Assembly: GCA_044344975.1 (NCBI GenBank)
Contig: JBIJBY010000044.1
Location: forward strand, 1 to 10,278
Reading direction: 5' to 3'
DNA: 10,278 nt
Origin: IMCC26077 sp044344975
GTDB taxonomy: Bacteria; Actinomycetota; Actinomycetes; Nanopelagicales; Nanopelagicaceae
Shown: one piece after another, positions 1 to 6,527 of the stretch
Layout of the letters: every line of letters begins with the position of its first letter
Position numbering within the stretch: position 1 is the first letter of the stretch
The notes under the pieces: model-generated
Told to the model about the DNA's origin: nothing
The model's input: only the letters and a program-made list of their open reading frames with translations
Databases searched by the model: none
Position numbers and translations under genes: made by a program

Positions 1-435
1 AAAGCAAATGAACCAAAAATCTATGAGAAAAATAGTCAAATTGTTGAAGCCGTTGATGCAGGAGAATTAGATCTTGGCCTTGTTAACCACTATTACATAT
101 GGGAGGTATCAGAAGAGTTAGGTCGCCCAGTAAATGCAAAAATTGATTTCTTTCAACCAGGTGATTTGGGCAATCTGATCAATGTCTCCGGCGCTGGCGT
201 CATGGAAACCTCAAAAAAGAGAGAGGCAACCGAAAAGTTGATTTCCTATCTGCTTGGTGAAGCCGCTCAGAAGAGTTTCGTTTCAAATACCCACGAGTAC
301 TCGTTGGTATTGCCCGAACTTAAGCCTGAAGATTTGCCTGCTTTGAGTGAGCTTAAAGGTCCCGCTGTAGATCTTTCTACGCTAGCCGATCTTCAACGTA
401 CCCAAGCGTTGCTCGTAAAAATTGGCTTGCTCTAG
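1..435 (+). CDS. fbpA: Ferric iron ABC transporter substrate-binding protein, C-terminal part (5' end outside window)
   Basis: The reading frame is open from base 1 to the TAG at 433-435, giving 144 residues of the C-terminal lobe of a Fe(III)-binding protein of the FbpA/FutA/AfuA family. Such proteins bind ferric iron outside the membrane and deliver it to the permease. The key visible motif is GLVNHYY (window residues 26-32): the tandem tyrosines at 91-96 match the dityrosine that coordinates iron in FbpA. After it come the typical AKIDFF strand and a GAGV segment leading into the C-terminal helices. An internal ATG at 166 is not the start, because the conserved motif lies upstream of it. 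The permease and ATPase follow directly, which fixes the role. The signal peptide and N-lobe are outside the window. The exact substrate (free Fe3+ or a chelate) is inferred from the family. Confidence 0.9.
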   Translation, partial: KANEPKIYEKNSQIVEAVDAGELDLGLVNHYYIWEVSEELGRPVNAKIDFFQPGDLGNLINVSGAGVMETSKKREATEKLISYLLGEAAQKSFVSNTHEYSLVLPELKPEDLPALSELKGPAVDLSTLADLQRTQALLVKIGLL

Positions 436-456
436 CAAAAGGAGAAAAGTAGGGGA

Positions 457-2034
457 TTGAGAGAAGTGACCATAGTTAATCAAGAAGAGATAAGCGTGGC
501 CCCACAGAAAAGGTCACGCTTATCTCTCTTACTTTTGGTTGCAGTTTTTAGTTCATTGGCCTTTGCGGCTATTCCGATGATTTACCTTTTTATCCGCGCA
601 GCCAGCAGTGAACAAACAACTCTCGCAAATCTCATTTTTCGGGGAAAAACTCTCGATATTTTCCTGACAACTATCGCACTAACAGCTGTTGTTTTAACTC
701 TAGCCACAATCCTTGGCGTAGCTCTCGGATGGATTTTGTATAACGTGCGCCTTCCGAAAAGTAATTTATTGCGCGCCCTCACCGTCTTACCCATAGCCAT
801 TCCTAGCTATGTTTTCACTTACACATGGATTGCAGTCTTTCCCGCTTTTTCCGGGTTCTGGGCAGCTACCTTCGTGCTGGTGCTATCCACCACCCCTTAC
901 GTGCTTTTGGCTGCGCTCGCGAGTTTGCGGAGAGTCGATTGGTCTCAATATGAGGTCGCTCGAACGTTAGGTTTAAATAGTTGGCAAACATTCTTTAAGG
1001 TCACGCTTCCTCAGATCCGAAATTCAATTGCAGCAGGAGCGCTCCTGGTCGCTCTTTACACGCTAAGTGATTTTGGCGCAGTTTCGCTCTTAGGCGTTGA
1101 TACCTTCACTCGCGCAATCTCAAATATCTATCGAGGGTCATTTGATCGTAGCTCTGCAGCAGTGCTTGCTTTGATTTTGGTAGCAATATCACTCATCATC
1201 ATCACTTTGGAAAATCGAACTCGCCTTAGTGTCAAATTACCGCGCACTGCAAATCGTCTCAACACTATTTCCGAGCCAGTATCAAAAAAGTCGCTTACCA
1301 TCCCCGCCCTAATTCTCATCGCGACTTATTTAGCTCTTGGCCTCTTCATACCAATGGGAATTTTGATTAATCGCTTCTTCTCTAGCGCAGCATCGATTGA
1401 TCTGTCGAATCTAGTCACTACTGGATTTTCAACCATAACCGTGGCGCTACTAGGCGCCCTCATCGCGCTCTGCTTAGGATTACCGTTGGGAATCTTGTTG
1501 CAGCAAGATTCGAAAGTAGCAAGATTGAGTGAGCGAAGCTTGTTGGTGGTGCATGCGCTACCCGGAATTGTCATGGGCCTTGCTCTGGTCTCTTTTGGAT
1601 CAAAAGTAAGCTGGCTCTATCAAACTCTGCTTTTACTTGCCTTTTCTTACGCCCTACTCTTTATGGCGAAAAGTGTCGGATCAATTAGAACTGGATTAGC
1701 TCGAGTTCCGAAAAACTTAACGGAAGTCTCTTCAACGCTTGGCCTAAATAGAGGACAAACATTCTGGCGAGTAGATTTTCCGTTAGCTGCACCCTCTATT
1801 TTCTCAGGGGTGCTGCTGATCTTTCTCTCCGCAATGAAGGAGCTTCCAGCGACTCTAATGTTGCGTCCTACAGGTTTTGAAACGCTCGCAACAGAGATGT
1901 GGCGCTATACCTCGATTTCTCAATTTAGTGAGGCGGCACCTTACGCATTATTATTAGTAGTGATTGCGGCTATACCGACATTTTTGATTAATAGGCCAGA
2001 TAAGAACACGAGCGTCGGAGGAGAGATTTCATGA
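457..2034 (+). CDS. fbpB: Ferric iron ABC transporter permease (fused two-domain, FbpB type)
   Basis: This 525-residue integral membrane protein has about 12 hydrophobic segments, arranged as two copies of the MetI-type permease domain as in FbpB/AfuB/SfuB. It forms the channel through which iron passes from the binding protein to the cytoplasm. Each half has a cytoplasmic coupling (EAA-like) loop: residues about 166-191 (VARTLGLNSWQTFFKV then LP) and about 424-449 (VSSTLGLNRGQTFWRV then FP). These loops dock on the ATPase. A charged linker at about 252-280 separates the halves. The start is uncertain: TTG at 457 has AAAGGAGA 11 bases upstream (438-445), while GTG at 466 has AGGGG 10 bases upstream (451-455); the two differ by three residues. 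The gene follows the binding protein by 21 bases and overlaps the ATPase by 4, so one operon is likely. Confidence 0.92.
   Translation: MREVTIVNQEEISVAPQKRSRLSLLLLVAVFSSLAFAAIPMIYLFIRAASSEQTTLANLIFRGKTLDIFLTTIALTAVVLTLATILGVALGWILYNVRLPKSNLLRALTVLPIAIPSYVFTYTWIAVFPAFSGFWAATFVLVLSTTPYVLLAALASLRRVDWSQYEVARTLGLNSWQTFFKVTLPQIRNSIAAGALLVALYTLSDFGAVSLLGVDTFTRAISNIYRGSFDRSSAAVLALILVAISLIIITLENRTRLSVKLPRTANRLNTISEPVSKKSLTIPALILIATYLALGLFIPMGILINRFFSSAASIDLSNLVTTGFSTITVALLGALIALCLGLPLGILLQQDSKVARLSERSLLVVHALPGIVMGLALVSFGSKVSWLYQTLLLLAFSYALLFMAKSVGSIRTGLARVPKNLTEVSSTLGLNRGQTFWRVDFPLAAPSIFSGVLLIFLSAMKELPATLMLRPTGFETLATEMWRYTSISQFSEAAPYALLLVVIAAIPTFLINRPDKNTSVGGEIS
2017..2024 (+). promoter_or_regulatory. 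Ribosome binding site of the iron ATPase gene
   Basis: GGAGGAGA lies 6 bases before the ATG at 2031, inside the permease coding sequence. It confirms the overlapping start. Confidence 0.75.
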
Positions 2035-3077
2035 CTTCGCTGCAAGTGAGCAATCTACAAGTCATCATGGGTAGCAGGGTCATACTCTCTGATCTTAATT
2101 TGGAGATTGCTTCCGGAAAATTCGCGGCAATTCTTGGCCCATCCGGTTGTGGTAAAACCACTTTGCTTCGGTCTATCGCAGGTTTGATTACACCTTCCGC
2201 CGGAACTATACGTTTTGGTAATAAGTTGGTGAGCGTCTCCTCTTTAGTGTTGCCACCACACAAAAGAAATGTTGGGTATGTACCGCAAGAGGGTGGCTTA
2301 TTTCCACATTTGCGAGTCGCAGAGAATGTTGCTTTTGCGCTCAAAGGCAAAGTTGAACGAGCAGAGCGAGAAGAGATAGTCCGACAGATGTTGAATCTTG
2401 TTGGATTATCAACTTTTGCAAAGCGCTTTCCTCATGAACTCAGTGGAGGACAACAGACTCGCGTGGCGCTAGCCCGGGCCCTTGCTGTTAAGCCTGAGAT
2501 AGTTTTACTAGACGAACCTTTTGCTGCGCTAGATCAGGCGCTGCGTGGTGAGATTAGCCAGGAAGTGGTTGCGCTTTTAAAGGAGAGTAAAACAACAGCT
2601 CTCATGGTGACACATGATCGTGAAGATGCTCTTGTTTCTGCCGACGTTATTGCGGTAATGCGCACCGGAAGTGTTGTGCAATATGGCACGCCGGCTGATA
2701 TCTATTTAAATCCAATTTCAGCGGATGTGGCTGAAAGTACGGGCGATATTGTCACGATTCCAGCCCGAAAAGTGAGCAATTCGGAGGTCATCTCTCCATT
2801 GAGTACTAGTAGCGCTCATCAAGTGCAAGTGAACTTTGATGGGTTGATGTTGATTAGACCAGAGGAGATATTGATTAGTCGAGTGGAAGATTCGAAAGGT
2901 GTTCGAGCAAAAATTACTAAAATCAATTACTACGGCCATGATGCTCTGATTGATTTAAGTATTGAAGGAGTGAATACTCCAGTTCGCGCCCGTGTGGCCG
3001 GACCTGAGAGCTACTCCGTGGGAGAGAACGTATTTGCTCACTATGAAGGTCCAATCAGATATTTTGTTGAGCCATAA
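2031..3077 (+). CDS. fbpC: Ferric iron ABC transporter ATP-binding protein
   Basis: This 348-residue ABC ATPase energises iron import on the cytoplasmic face of the permease. Visible motifs in order are Walker A GPSGCGKTT (36-44), Q-loop Q86, signature LSGGQQ (137-142), Walker B IVLLDEP (157-163), D-loop AALD (165-168) and the H-loop histidine H195. The 220-230 segment (PADIYLNP) is typical of the CUT1/FbpC/PotA type, and residues about 240-345 form a C-terminal TOBE-like regulatory domain, the usual length for FbpC. The ATG overlaps the permease stop as ATGA (2031-2034) and has a strong GGAGGAGA at 2017-2024, indicating translational coupling. The last 23 bases overlap the end of the convergent TipAS gene. 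The domain structure alone would also fit spermidine or sugar ATPases; the FbpA/FbpB neighbours decide for iron. Confidence 0.93.
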   Translation: MTSLQVSNLQVIMGSRVILSDLNLEIASGKFAAILGPSGCGKTTLLRSIAGLITPSAGTIRFGNKLVSVSSLVLPPHKRNVGYVPQEGGLFPHLRVAENVAFALKGKVERAEREEIVRQMLNLVGLSTFAKRFPHELSGGQQTRVALARALAVKPEIVLLDEPFAALDQALRGEISQEVVALLKESKTTALMVTHDREDALVSADVIAVMRTGSVVQYGTPADIYLNPISADVAESTGDIVTIPARKVSNSEVISPLSTSSAHQVQVNFDGLMLIRPEEILISRVEDSKGVRAKITKINYYGHDALIDLSIEGVNTPVRARVAGPESYSVGENVFAHYEGPIRYFVEP

Positions 3078-3432
3078 TCGAATCGTGCACATATTGGGCA
3101 AGCCCTCGAACTCGTCCTTCGTAATACTCTTTAAATCGAGAATCTTCTAGGTACATCAACGCAAGGTTTTTCTGCATTTGTACAGAGCAGGGATAAAACC
3201 ATTTAGTAATTGCCTCTCGGTGGGCACGGACTGCGTTCTGAGTCTGTTCTGATTGAACGGGAAGTGAATTGCCAAAGGCTTGGACAAACATTTCGGTAGC
3301 CGTTTCTTGATCCTTTTTGGCCGCCTCAAAATCTTTTTGAGTGTACCTAGATGTACGTCGCTCTGATTCTCGATAGGTCTCGGTGTCGCCCCATCGGCGG
3401 TGAGCTTCATTTTGAAGGCGCCTCGAATCCAT
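3055..3432 (-). CDS. Stand-alone TipAS-type antibiotic-recognition domain protein
   Basis: This 125-residue protein matches the TipAS domain, the C-terminal drug-binding half of the MerR-family activator TipAL, which captures thiopeptides such as thiostrepton. Visible family landmarks are RRWGDTETYRES (12-23), a central charged helix, KWFYPCS (77-83) with C82, ALMYLEDSRF (91-100) and RGLAQYVHDSI (109-119). There is no MerR HTH or coiled coil, so it is only the ligand-binding module, of about the usual length for the domain. I chose ATG at 3432 because AAGGTGG (3444-3438) is 5-8 bases upstream; a GTG at 3441 would add three residues but overlaps that site. It lies 19 bases after the luxR-type stop, so co-transcription is likely. 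Its last 23 bases overlap the convergent ATPase gene. The ligand is unknown; sequestration of a planar or peptide compound is inferred. Confidence 0.85.
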   Translation of the reverse strand: MDSRRLQNEAHRRWGDTETYRESERRTSRYTQKDFEAAKKDQETATEMFVQAFGNSLPVQSEQTQNAVRAHREAITKWFYPCSVQMQKNLALMYLEDSRFKEYYEGRVRGLAQYVHDSIMAQQNI

Positions 3433-3437
3433 GGGAG

Positions 3438-3444
3438 CCACCTT
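3438..3444 (-). promoter_or_regulatory. Ribosome binding site selecting the TipAS ATG start
   Basis: On the minus strand AAGGTGG precedes the ATG at 3432 by 5 bases. It favours this start over the GTG at 3441, which overlaps the site. Confidence 0.6.
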
Positions 3445-3451
3445 AATAGAA

Positions 3452-4153
3452 TTATGAGGCGATTGTCGTCTTCAATTCTCGCCGGCCACTTACTCCAAGC
3501 TTTCGATAGATGATGATTGTTTCTTGACGGATAAGTGATTCGCTGTAGCCAAGGTGCATAGCAATAGTGGCATTAGTTTTACCATCATTGATTAATTCTA
3601 GGATTTGTTCTTGGCGTGGCGTCAAAGAATTATTGATGTATTCAGGTTTTTCCAGCTCTTTGATGGTTTTACTATCCATAAAAGTTTCCCAAAAGGTGAT
3701 GATCGAGCGAACACATTCAAAATACTCACTGTAATTAGTAAAAGTTTCGAGATCACACATGAAGGCGAAGCAATACACGCGCTTTGATGTGATTGGAAAG
3801 CTGACGCCCAGCGTGTAATCGGTGATTCCTGGCATTTCTAGGGCATTAGTGAAATCCCCGTAAATTGATCTTAGTTCGACTATTTGCACCTTCTGGGTGC
3901 GAAAGGTTTCAGCGGTAGGATCATCATCTGATATATGTATTGATGTCACTACAGGATGGGGAATCCTAAATCCGTAGAAGAATTCAAAATCAATTACTCC
4001 TGCATCTCCGAGATGGGCGGTAGAGACTCCTGCCAACTCGCCACTTGGGCAGATGTTTTCGCTGAGATAAACCACCAATTGTTCACGAGTGGGAAAACCA
4101 AGCATAAAATTGATTAATAGACGTAGTCGTTCACTGGCGAGAAGGGAATTCAT
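3452..4153 (-). CDS. LuxR-family transcriptional regulator with unassigned N-terminal sensor domain
   Basis: The C-terminus of this 233-residue protein (about 176-230) is a clear LuxR/GerE-type helix-turn-helix: LTPRQEQILELINDGKTN followed by the recognition-helix region GYSESLIRQ and the dimer segment IIIYRKLGV. The first 165 residues have a mixed alpha/beta pattern and no response-regulator phospho-acceptor region that I can recognise; a GAF-like or autoinducer-type sensor fold is possible but unproven. The protein presumably binds DNA and responds to a small ligand. ATG at 4153 is the first start in the frame. No Shine-Dalgarno is visible; TATCCT lies exactly six bases upstream, suggesting a leaderless transcript. 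The TipAS gene follows 19 bases downstream on the same strand, and the release-factor-like gene is divergent across 120 bases, which may be its regulatory target. Confidence 0.85.
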   Translation of the reverse strand: MNSLLASERLRLLINFMLGFPTREQLVVYLSENICPSGELAGVSTAHLGDAGVIDFEFFYGFRIPHPVVTSIHISDDDPTAETFRTQKVQIVELRSIYGDFTNALEMPGITDYTLGVSFPITSKRVYCFAFMCDLETFTNYSEYFECVRSIITFWETFMDSKTIKELEKPEYINNSLTPRQEQILELINDGKTNATIAMHLGYSESLIRQETIIIYRKLGVSGRRELKTTIAS

Positions 4154-4159
4154 AAGTTA

Positions 4160-4165
4160 AGGATA
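4160..4165 (-). promoter_or_regulatory. Candidate -10 element of the luxR-tipAS unit (leaderless)
   Basis: TATCCT on the minus strand is followed by exactly six bases and then the ATG at 4153, the geometry of a transcript starting at the start codon. No convincing -35 was found, and no Shine-Dalgarno is present. The same geometry occurs at 6845-6850 and 6884-6889. Confidence 0.4.
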
Positions 4166-4219
4166 AGTCGTCAGATTTTCGTATCATGGAATTTTAGACT
4201 GTGTTGAGAAACTCTGTCC

Positions 4220-4231
4220 GGTCAAATGACC
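4220..4231. promoter_or_regulatory. Palindrome in the divergent luxR / release-factor-like intergenic region
   Basis: GGTCA-AA-TGACC is a perfect 5-base inverted repeat with a 2-base centre. It overlaps a possible -35 (ATGACC, 4226-4231) for the rightward gene. It could be an operator for the adjacent LuxR-type protein, but a short palindrome like this can arise by chance. Confidence 0.3.
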
Positions 4232-4255
4232 ACCCTCGACGAGAAGAGATATTAA
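4226..4255 (+). promoter_or_regulatory. Candidate promoter for the release-factor-like gene
   Basis: A possible -35 ATGACC (4226-4231) and -10 TATTAA (4250-4255) are separated by 18 bases. Both are imperfect (four of six consensus bases). The transcript would start near 4262, very close to the GAGG at 4261-4264 that would serve the TTG start at 4274. Confidence 0.3.
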
Positions 4256-4273
4256 TTTGTGAGGTTCCTTTGA

Positions 4274-4741
4274 TTGAATGTGAATATGTCTGATTTGTCG
4301 AGTATTAGAAATAAGTTCGTCGTCGTTGCAATCACGCAAGATGAAGCAAGGGTTTGGAACACAGGTTTAGAAAAAGGAGCTCATCCAGAGCGAATATACG
4401 CACCAGATGAGAAGGGCACCCACCATCACATCCGGCAAGCGCAACACAAAGGTGGCCATGGAAGCGATCCCGCAGAGAGAGGCTTCTTTGACTTGTTGGC
4501 TCGGGAGATAGTGCAAGCTGCGGAGATATTGCTAATCGGGCATGGGGCGGGAAAGGCCAATGCCATGCTCCGTTTTACTCAATATATGGAGCGCCATAAC
4601 CCAGACGTTGCCAAGAAGGTTATTGGCGCTGTGGATGCAGATCTCAACGCCCTCTCTGAGAACCAGATTCTGGCAAAAGCTCGCGATTGGTTCGATTGGT
4701 ATCACCGCGAGGGTTCGACCATCACTACAACCATGCGGTAA
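4274..4741 (+). CDS. eRF1 domain-3-like / bacterial archaeo-eukaryotic release factor (baeRF)-like protein
   Basis: This protein of about 155 residues resembles the small bacterial 'translational machinery' or baeRF-type proteins related to the L7Ae-like third domain of eRF1/Pelota. Visible traits are an N-terminal strand followed by an acidic TQDEARVW segment (21-28), a His-rich loop HHHIRQAQHKGGHG (50-63), FFDLLAREI (71-79), then EILLIGHGAGKANAM (84-98), which corresponds to the family strand-loop ending in G-x-G-x-x-K, and DVAKKVIGAVDADLNALSE (111-129). No GGQ-bearing domain is present, so catalytic peptide release is not expected. The family is thought to act near ribosomes; its molecular role is unclear. 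The start is ambiguous: TTG 4274 has GAGG 9 bases upstream, while GTG 4280 and ATG 4286 are in frame. The mannosyltransferase gene starts 52 bases downstream. Confidence 0.6.
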   Translation: MNVNMSDLSSIRNKFVVVAITQDEARVWNTGLEKGAHPERIYAPDEKGTHHHIRQAQHKGGHGSDPAERGFFDLLAREIVQAAEILLIGHGAGKANAMLRFTQYMERHNPDVAKKVIGAVDADLNALSENQILAKARDWFDWYHREGSTITTTMR

Positions 4742-4754
4742 TTCGCACCTCTGT

Positions 4755-4809
4755 ACTGGCGTTCTCCTGGCCGAGTTGCGGGAGAATACTCAGGTGTCGC
4801 AGCGCCAGT
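4755..4809 (+). promoter_or_regulatory. Nested inverted repeats enclosing the ribosome binding site and start of the mannosyltransferase gene
   Basis: The outer arms ACTGGCG (4755-4761) and CGCCAGT (4803-4809) are fully complementary. Directly inside, TTCTCCTG (4762-4769) pairs with CGGGAGAA (4779-4786), with one G-T wobble and a 9-base loop. The GGGAG ribosome binding site (4780-4784) lies in the inner 3' arm, and the GTG start (4794) lies in the 16-base unpaired segment. No T-tract follows, so this is not a simple terminator. A translation-control role is inferred. Confidence 0.4.
4780..4784 (+). promoter_or_regulatory. Ribosome binding site deciding the mannosyltransferase start
   Basis: GGGAG is nine bases upstream of GTG 4794 and supports this start rather than the much earlier in-frame ATG at 4542. 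It lies within the 3' arm of a predicted hairpin. Confidence 0.6.
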
Positions 4810-5519
4810 CAGTTGTCATCATCCCTACATATAACGAGGTAGAAAACCTTCGTCGTCTACTCCCGCAACTTCTTGAGCTTTCGCTCAATATTCTGGTTGT
4901 CGATGATGCCTCTAGCGATGGCACTGCTCAGGTGGCAAAAGAATTAGGAGTGAAAACTGGTCGCGTAGAAATTTTGGAGCGCTCTAGAAAATTGGGGTTA
5001 GGGAGCGCATATCGTGAAGGATTTGCCAAAGCGCTCAACTCAGGATTTACCGAAATAATTCAGATGGATGCCGATGGGTCACATCGAGTAGTTGATTTAC
5101 AAAAGATGCTTCCTTACTTTACTGCGCACCCAGAGTTAGATGTTTTGATTGGGTCGCGCTGGATTCAGGGTGGTCGGGTGGAGCGCTGGTCTAAGCATCG
5201 TGAGATTCTCTCGAGATTCGCAAACTTCTATTCAAGGATGGCGCTAGGAATAAACGTCTATGACAGCACTGCGGGATTTCGAATTTACCGCGCAGCGTTG
5301 TTAAACAAGATCAAGTTGCACGAGATTGAATCAGAGGGTTATGCCTTTCAGATCGAGATGACTCGTGCAGCAAAGCGCGCGGGCGCTTTGATAACTGAAT
5401 TTCCCATCACATTTATCGAACGGGAAATTGGCGTAAGCAAAATGAGCCCACGAATCGTTCGCGAAGCGCTATTTAAGGTGACAAAGTGGGGGATAGCTCG
5501 GATCTTTGGAAAGCGCTAA
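4794..5519 (+). CDS. Polyprenol monophosphomannose synthase (dolichol-phosphate mannosyltransferase family, GT2)
   Basis: This 241-residue GT2 enzyme is predicted to move mannose from GDP-mannose to a polyprenyl phosphate at the inner membrane face, providing lipid-linked mannose for actinobacterial lipoglycans or protein mannosylation. Visible motifs are VVIIPTYNE (7-15), DDASSDG (37-43) for nucleotide binding, LGLGSAYREGF (67-77), QMDADGSH (90-97) with the DxD metal site, IGSRW and DSTAGFRIYR. The usual S-H-D/P-P after DAD is replaced by SHRVVDL, a minor deviation. No C-terminal membrane segment is present. The frame is open from 4542, but that part overlaps the preceding gene. I chose GTG 4794 because GGGAG lies 9 bases upstream and the protein then begins just before the first beta strand; TTG 4776 is an alternative. 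The stop directly abuts the convergent oxidoreductase gene. Confidence 0.88.
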   Translation: MSQRQSVVIIPTYNEVENLRRLLPQLLELSLNILVVDDASSDGTAQVAKELGVKTGRVEILERSRKLGLGSAYREGFAKALNSGFTEIIQMDADGSHRVVDLQKMLPYFTAHPELDVLIGSRWIQGGRVERWSKHREILSRFANFYSRMALGINVYDSTAGFRIYRAALLNKIKLHEIESEGYAFQIEMTRAAKRAGALITEFPITFIEREIGVSKMSPRIVREALFKVTKWGIARIFGKR

Positions 5520-6527
5520 CTACTCCGCAAATTTTGGATAGGTTAATCCAATTTGGGTGGCAATCTCGGTCATGGTTCGCATGATAGAGAGCGTCTCATC
5601 GAGTGGAAGGATTGGCGACTCTTTCAAGCCAGCATGGAAGCAGCGAGCAAACTCGACAGCCTGTTCGCGAAGTCCATGGCCTTGGTATTTTTTAGATAGG
5701 CCGCCGATGATTTCATCTCGATTATTTATCACCTTAAAGGTGCTCGGCGCATAGAACGTTCGATCGATTTCAATTCGCGCCTGCGTTCCGACAATTAAGG
5801 CTCGGTTGGGGGTTGCCGCAAGATTGGTTGTGTTGAGGAGCGCTTGGGCGCCATTTGGGTATTCCATAATGATTGAAGTCTGGCCATCGACGCCCGTAAA
5901 TGCTTTGGTGCTTCGCGCCGTTATTTTGCTTGGCGTACCTAAAACCATGGAGGCGAATGAGACTGGGTAGATCCCCAAATCAAAGAGCGCCCCACCACCT
6001 AACTCTGGCTTGAAAAGTCGAAACTCTGGATCGAGGGGGAACCATTGGCCATGGTCGGCTCGCACGCTAATGATCTCACCGAGAGCGCCGCTCTTTATAA
6101 CTTCACGTACAGCGATCATATGCGGTAAGAATCGGGCCCACATCGCTTCCATCAAAAGCAAATTCTTCGATCGCGCCACTGAAATCATCTCTTCAGTTTC
6201 GGTTGCGCTCATCGCAAATGGCTTTTCACAGAGGACAGCTTTACCTGCATTAAGGGCAAGGAGAGTATCCCGCTTATGCATAGGATGATGTGTGGCAACG
6301 TAAATGCCATCGACTTCAGGATCATTAACGAGCGCTTCATAGCTTGAGTAGCGATTGGCTACATTAAATAAGTCGCCAAACCAATCGGCTTTCTCTTGTG
6401 TTCGAGAACCAACGGCAACAATTTTATGATCTGGTAGGCGATGAAGATCGCGAGCAAATTGTTGCGCGATACCACCCGTGCTCAGAATGCCCCAGCGGAA
6501 TGGTTTAGCTTGATCTCTCTGCGTCAT
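5520..6527 (-). CDS. Gfo/Idh/MocA-family NAD(P)-dependent oxidoreductase, dihydrodiol-dehydrogenase-like
   Basis: This 335-residue protein has an N-terminal Rossmann fold with WGILSTGGIAQQFARDL (12-28) as the nucleotide-binding segment, the catalytic CEKPFA motif (100-105) and the C-terminal signature GGGALFDLGIYPVSF (177-191). MEAMWARFLP (126-135) is characteristic of the subgroup related to trans-1,2-dihydrobenzene-1,2-diol dehydrogenase and glucose-fructose oxidoreductase. It probably oxidises or reduces a sugar or polyol in the cytoplasm; the substrate cannot be read from sequence. ATG 6527 overlaps the stop of the upstream small gene as ATGA (6524-6527), so the pair is translationally coupled. 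Its TAG is immediately next to the TAA of the convergent mannosyltransferase gene, leaving no room for a separate terminator. Confidence 0.9.
   Translation of the reverse strand: MTQRDQAKPFRWGILSTGGIAQQFARDLHRLPDHKIVAVGSRTQEKADWFGDLFNVANRYSSYEALVNDPEVDGIYVATHHPMHKRDTLLALNAGKAVLCEKPFAMSATETEEMISVARSKNLLLMEAMWARFLPHMIAVREVIKSGALGEIISVRADHGQWFPLDPEFRLFKPELGGGALFDLGIYPVSFASMVLGTPSKITARSTKAFTGVDGQTSIIMEYPNGAQALLNTTNLAATPNRALIVGTQARIEIDRTFYAPSTFKVINNRDEIIGGLSKKYQGHGLREQAVEFARCFHAGLKESPILPLDETLSIMRTMTEIATQIGLTYPKFAE

Noticed and set aside
166..435. Short independent gene starting at ATG 166
   Set aside because: The frame is open from base 1 and contains the iron-binding tyrosine motif upstream of 166; this is the tail of a larger gene.
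1988..2350. 120-residue minus-strand open frame across the permease/ATPase junction
   Set aside because: It is antisense to well-supported ABC transporter genes, and its product has no recognisable domain.
3078..3160. Terminator between the iron operon and the TipAS gene
   Set aside because: This stretch is the coding sequence of the convergent gene, and I saw no strong stem with a T-tract.
3156..3410. 84-residue minus-strand open frame
   Set aside because: It is a shifted frame of the TipAS gene, which has clear family motifs.
4542..4793. Long N-terminal extension of the mannosyltransferase starting at ATG 4542
   Set aside because: It overlaps the release-factor-like gene in another frame, lacks any GT2 family similarity before the VVIIPTYNE strand, and GTG 4794 has a proper ribosome binding site.
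6010..6288. Plus-strand open frame opposite the oxidoreductase gene
   Set aside because: It is antisense to a strongly conserved gene, has a low-complexity basic product, and has no ribosome binding site.
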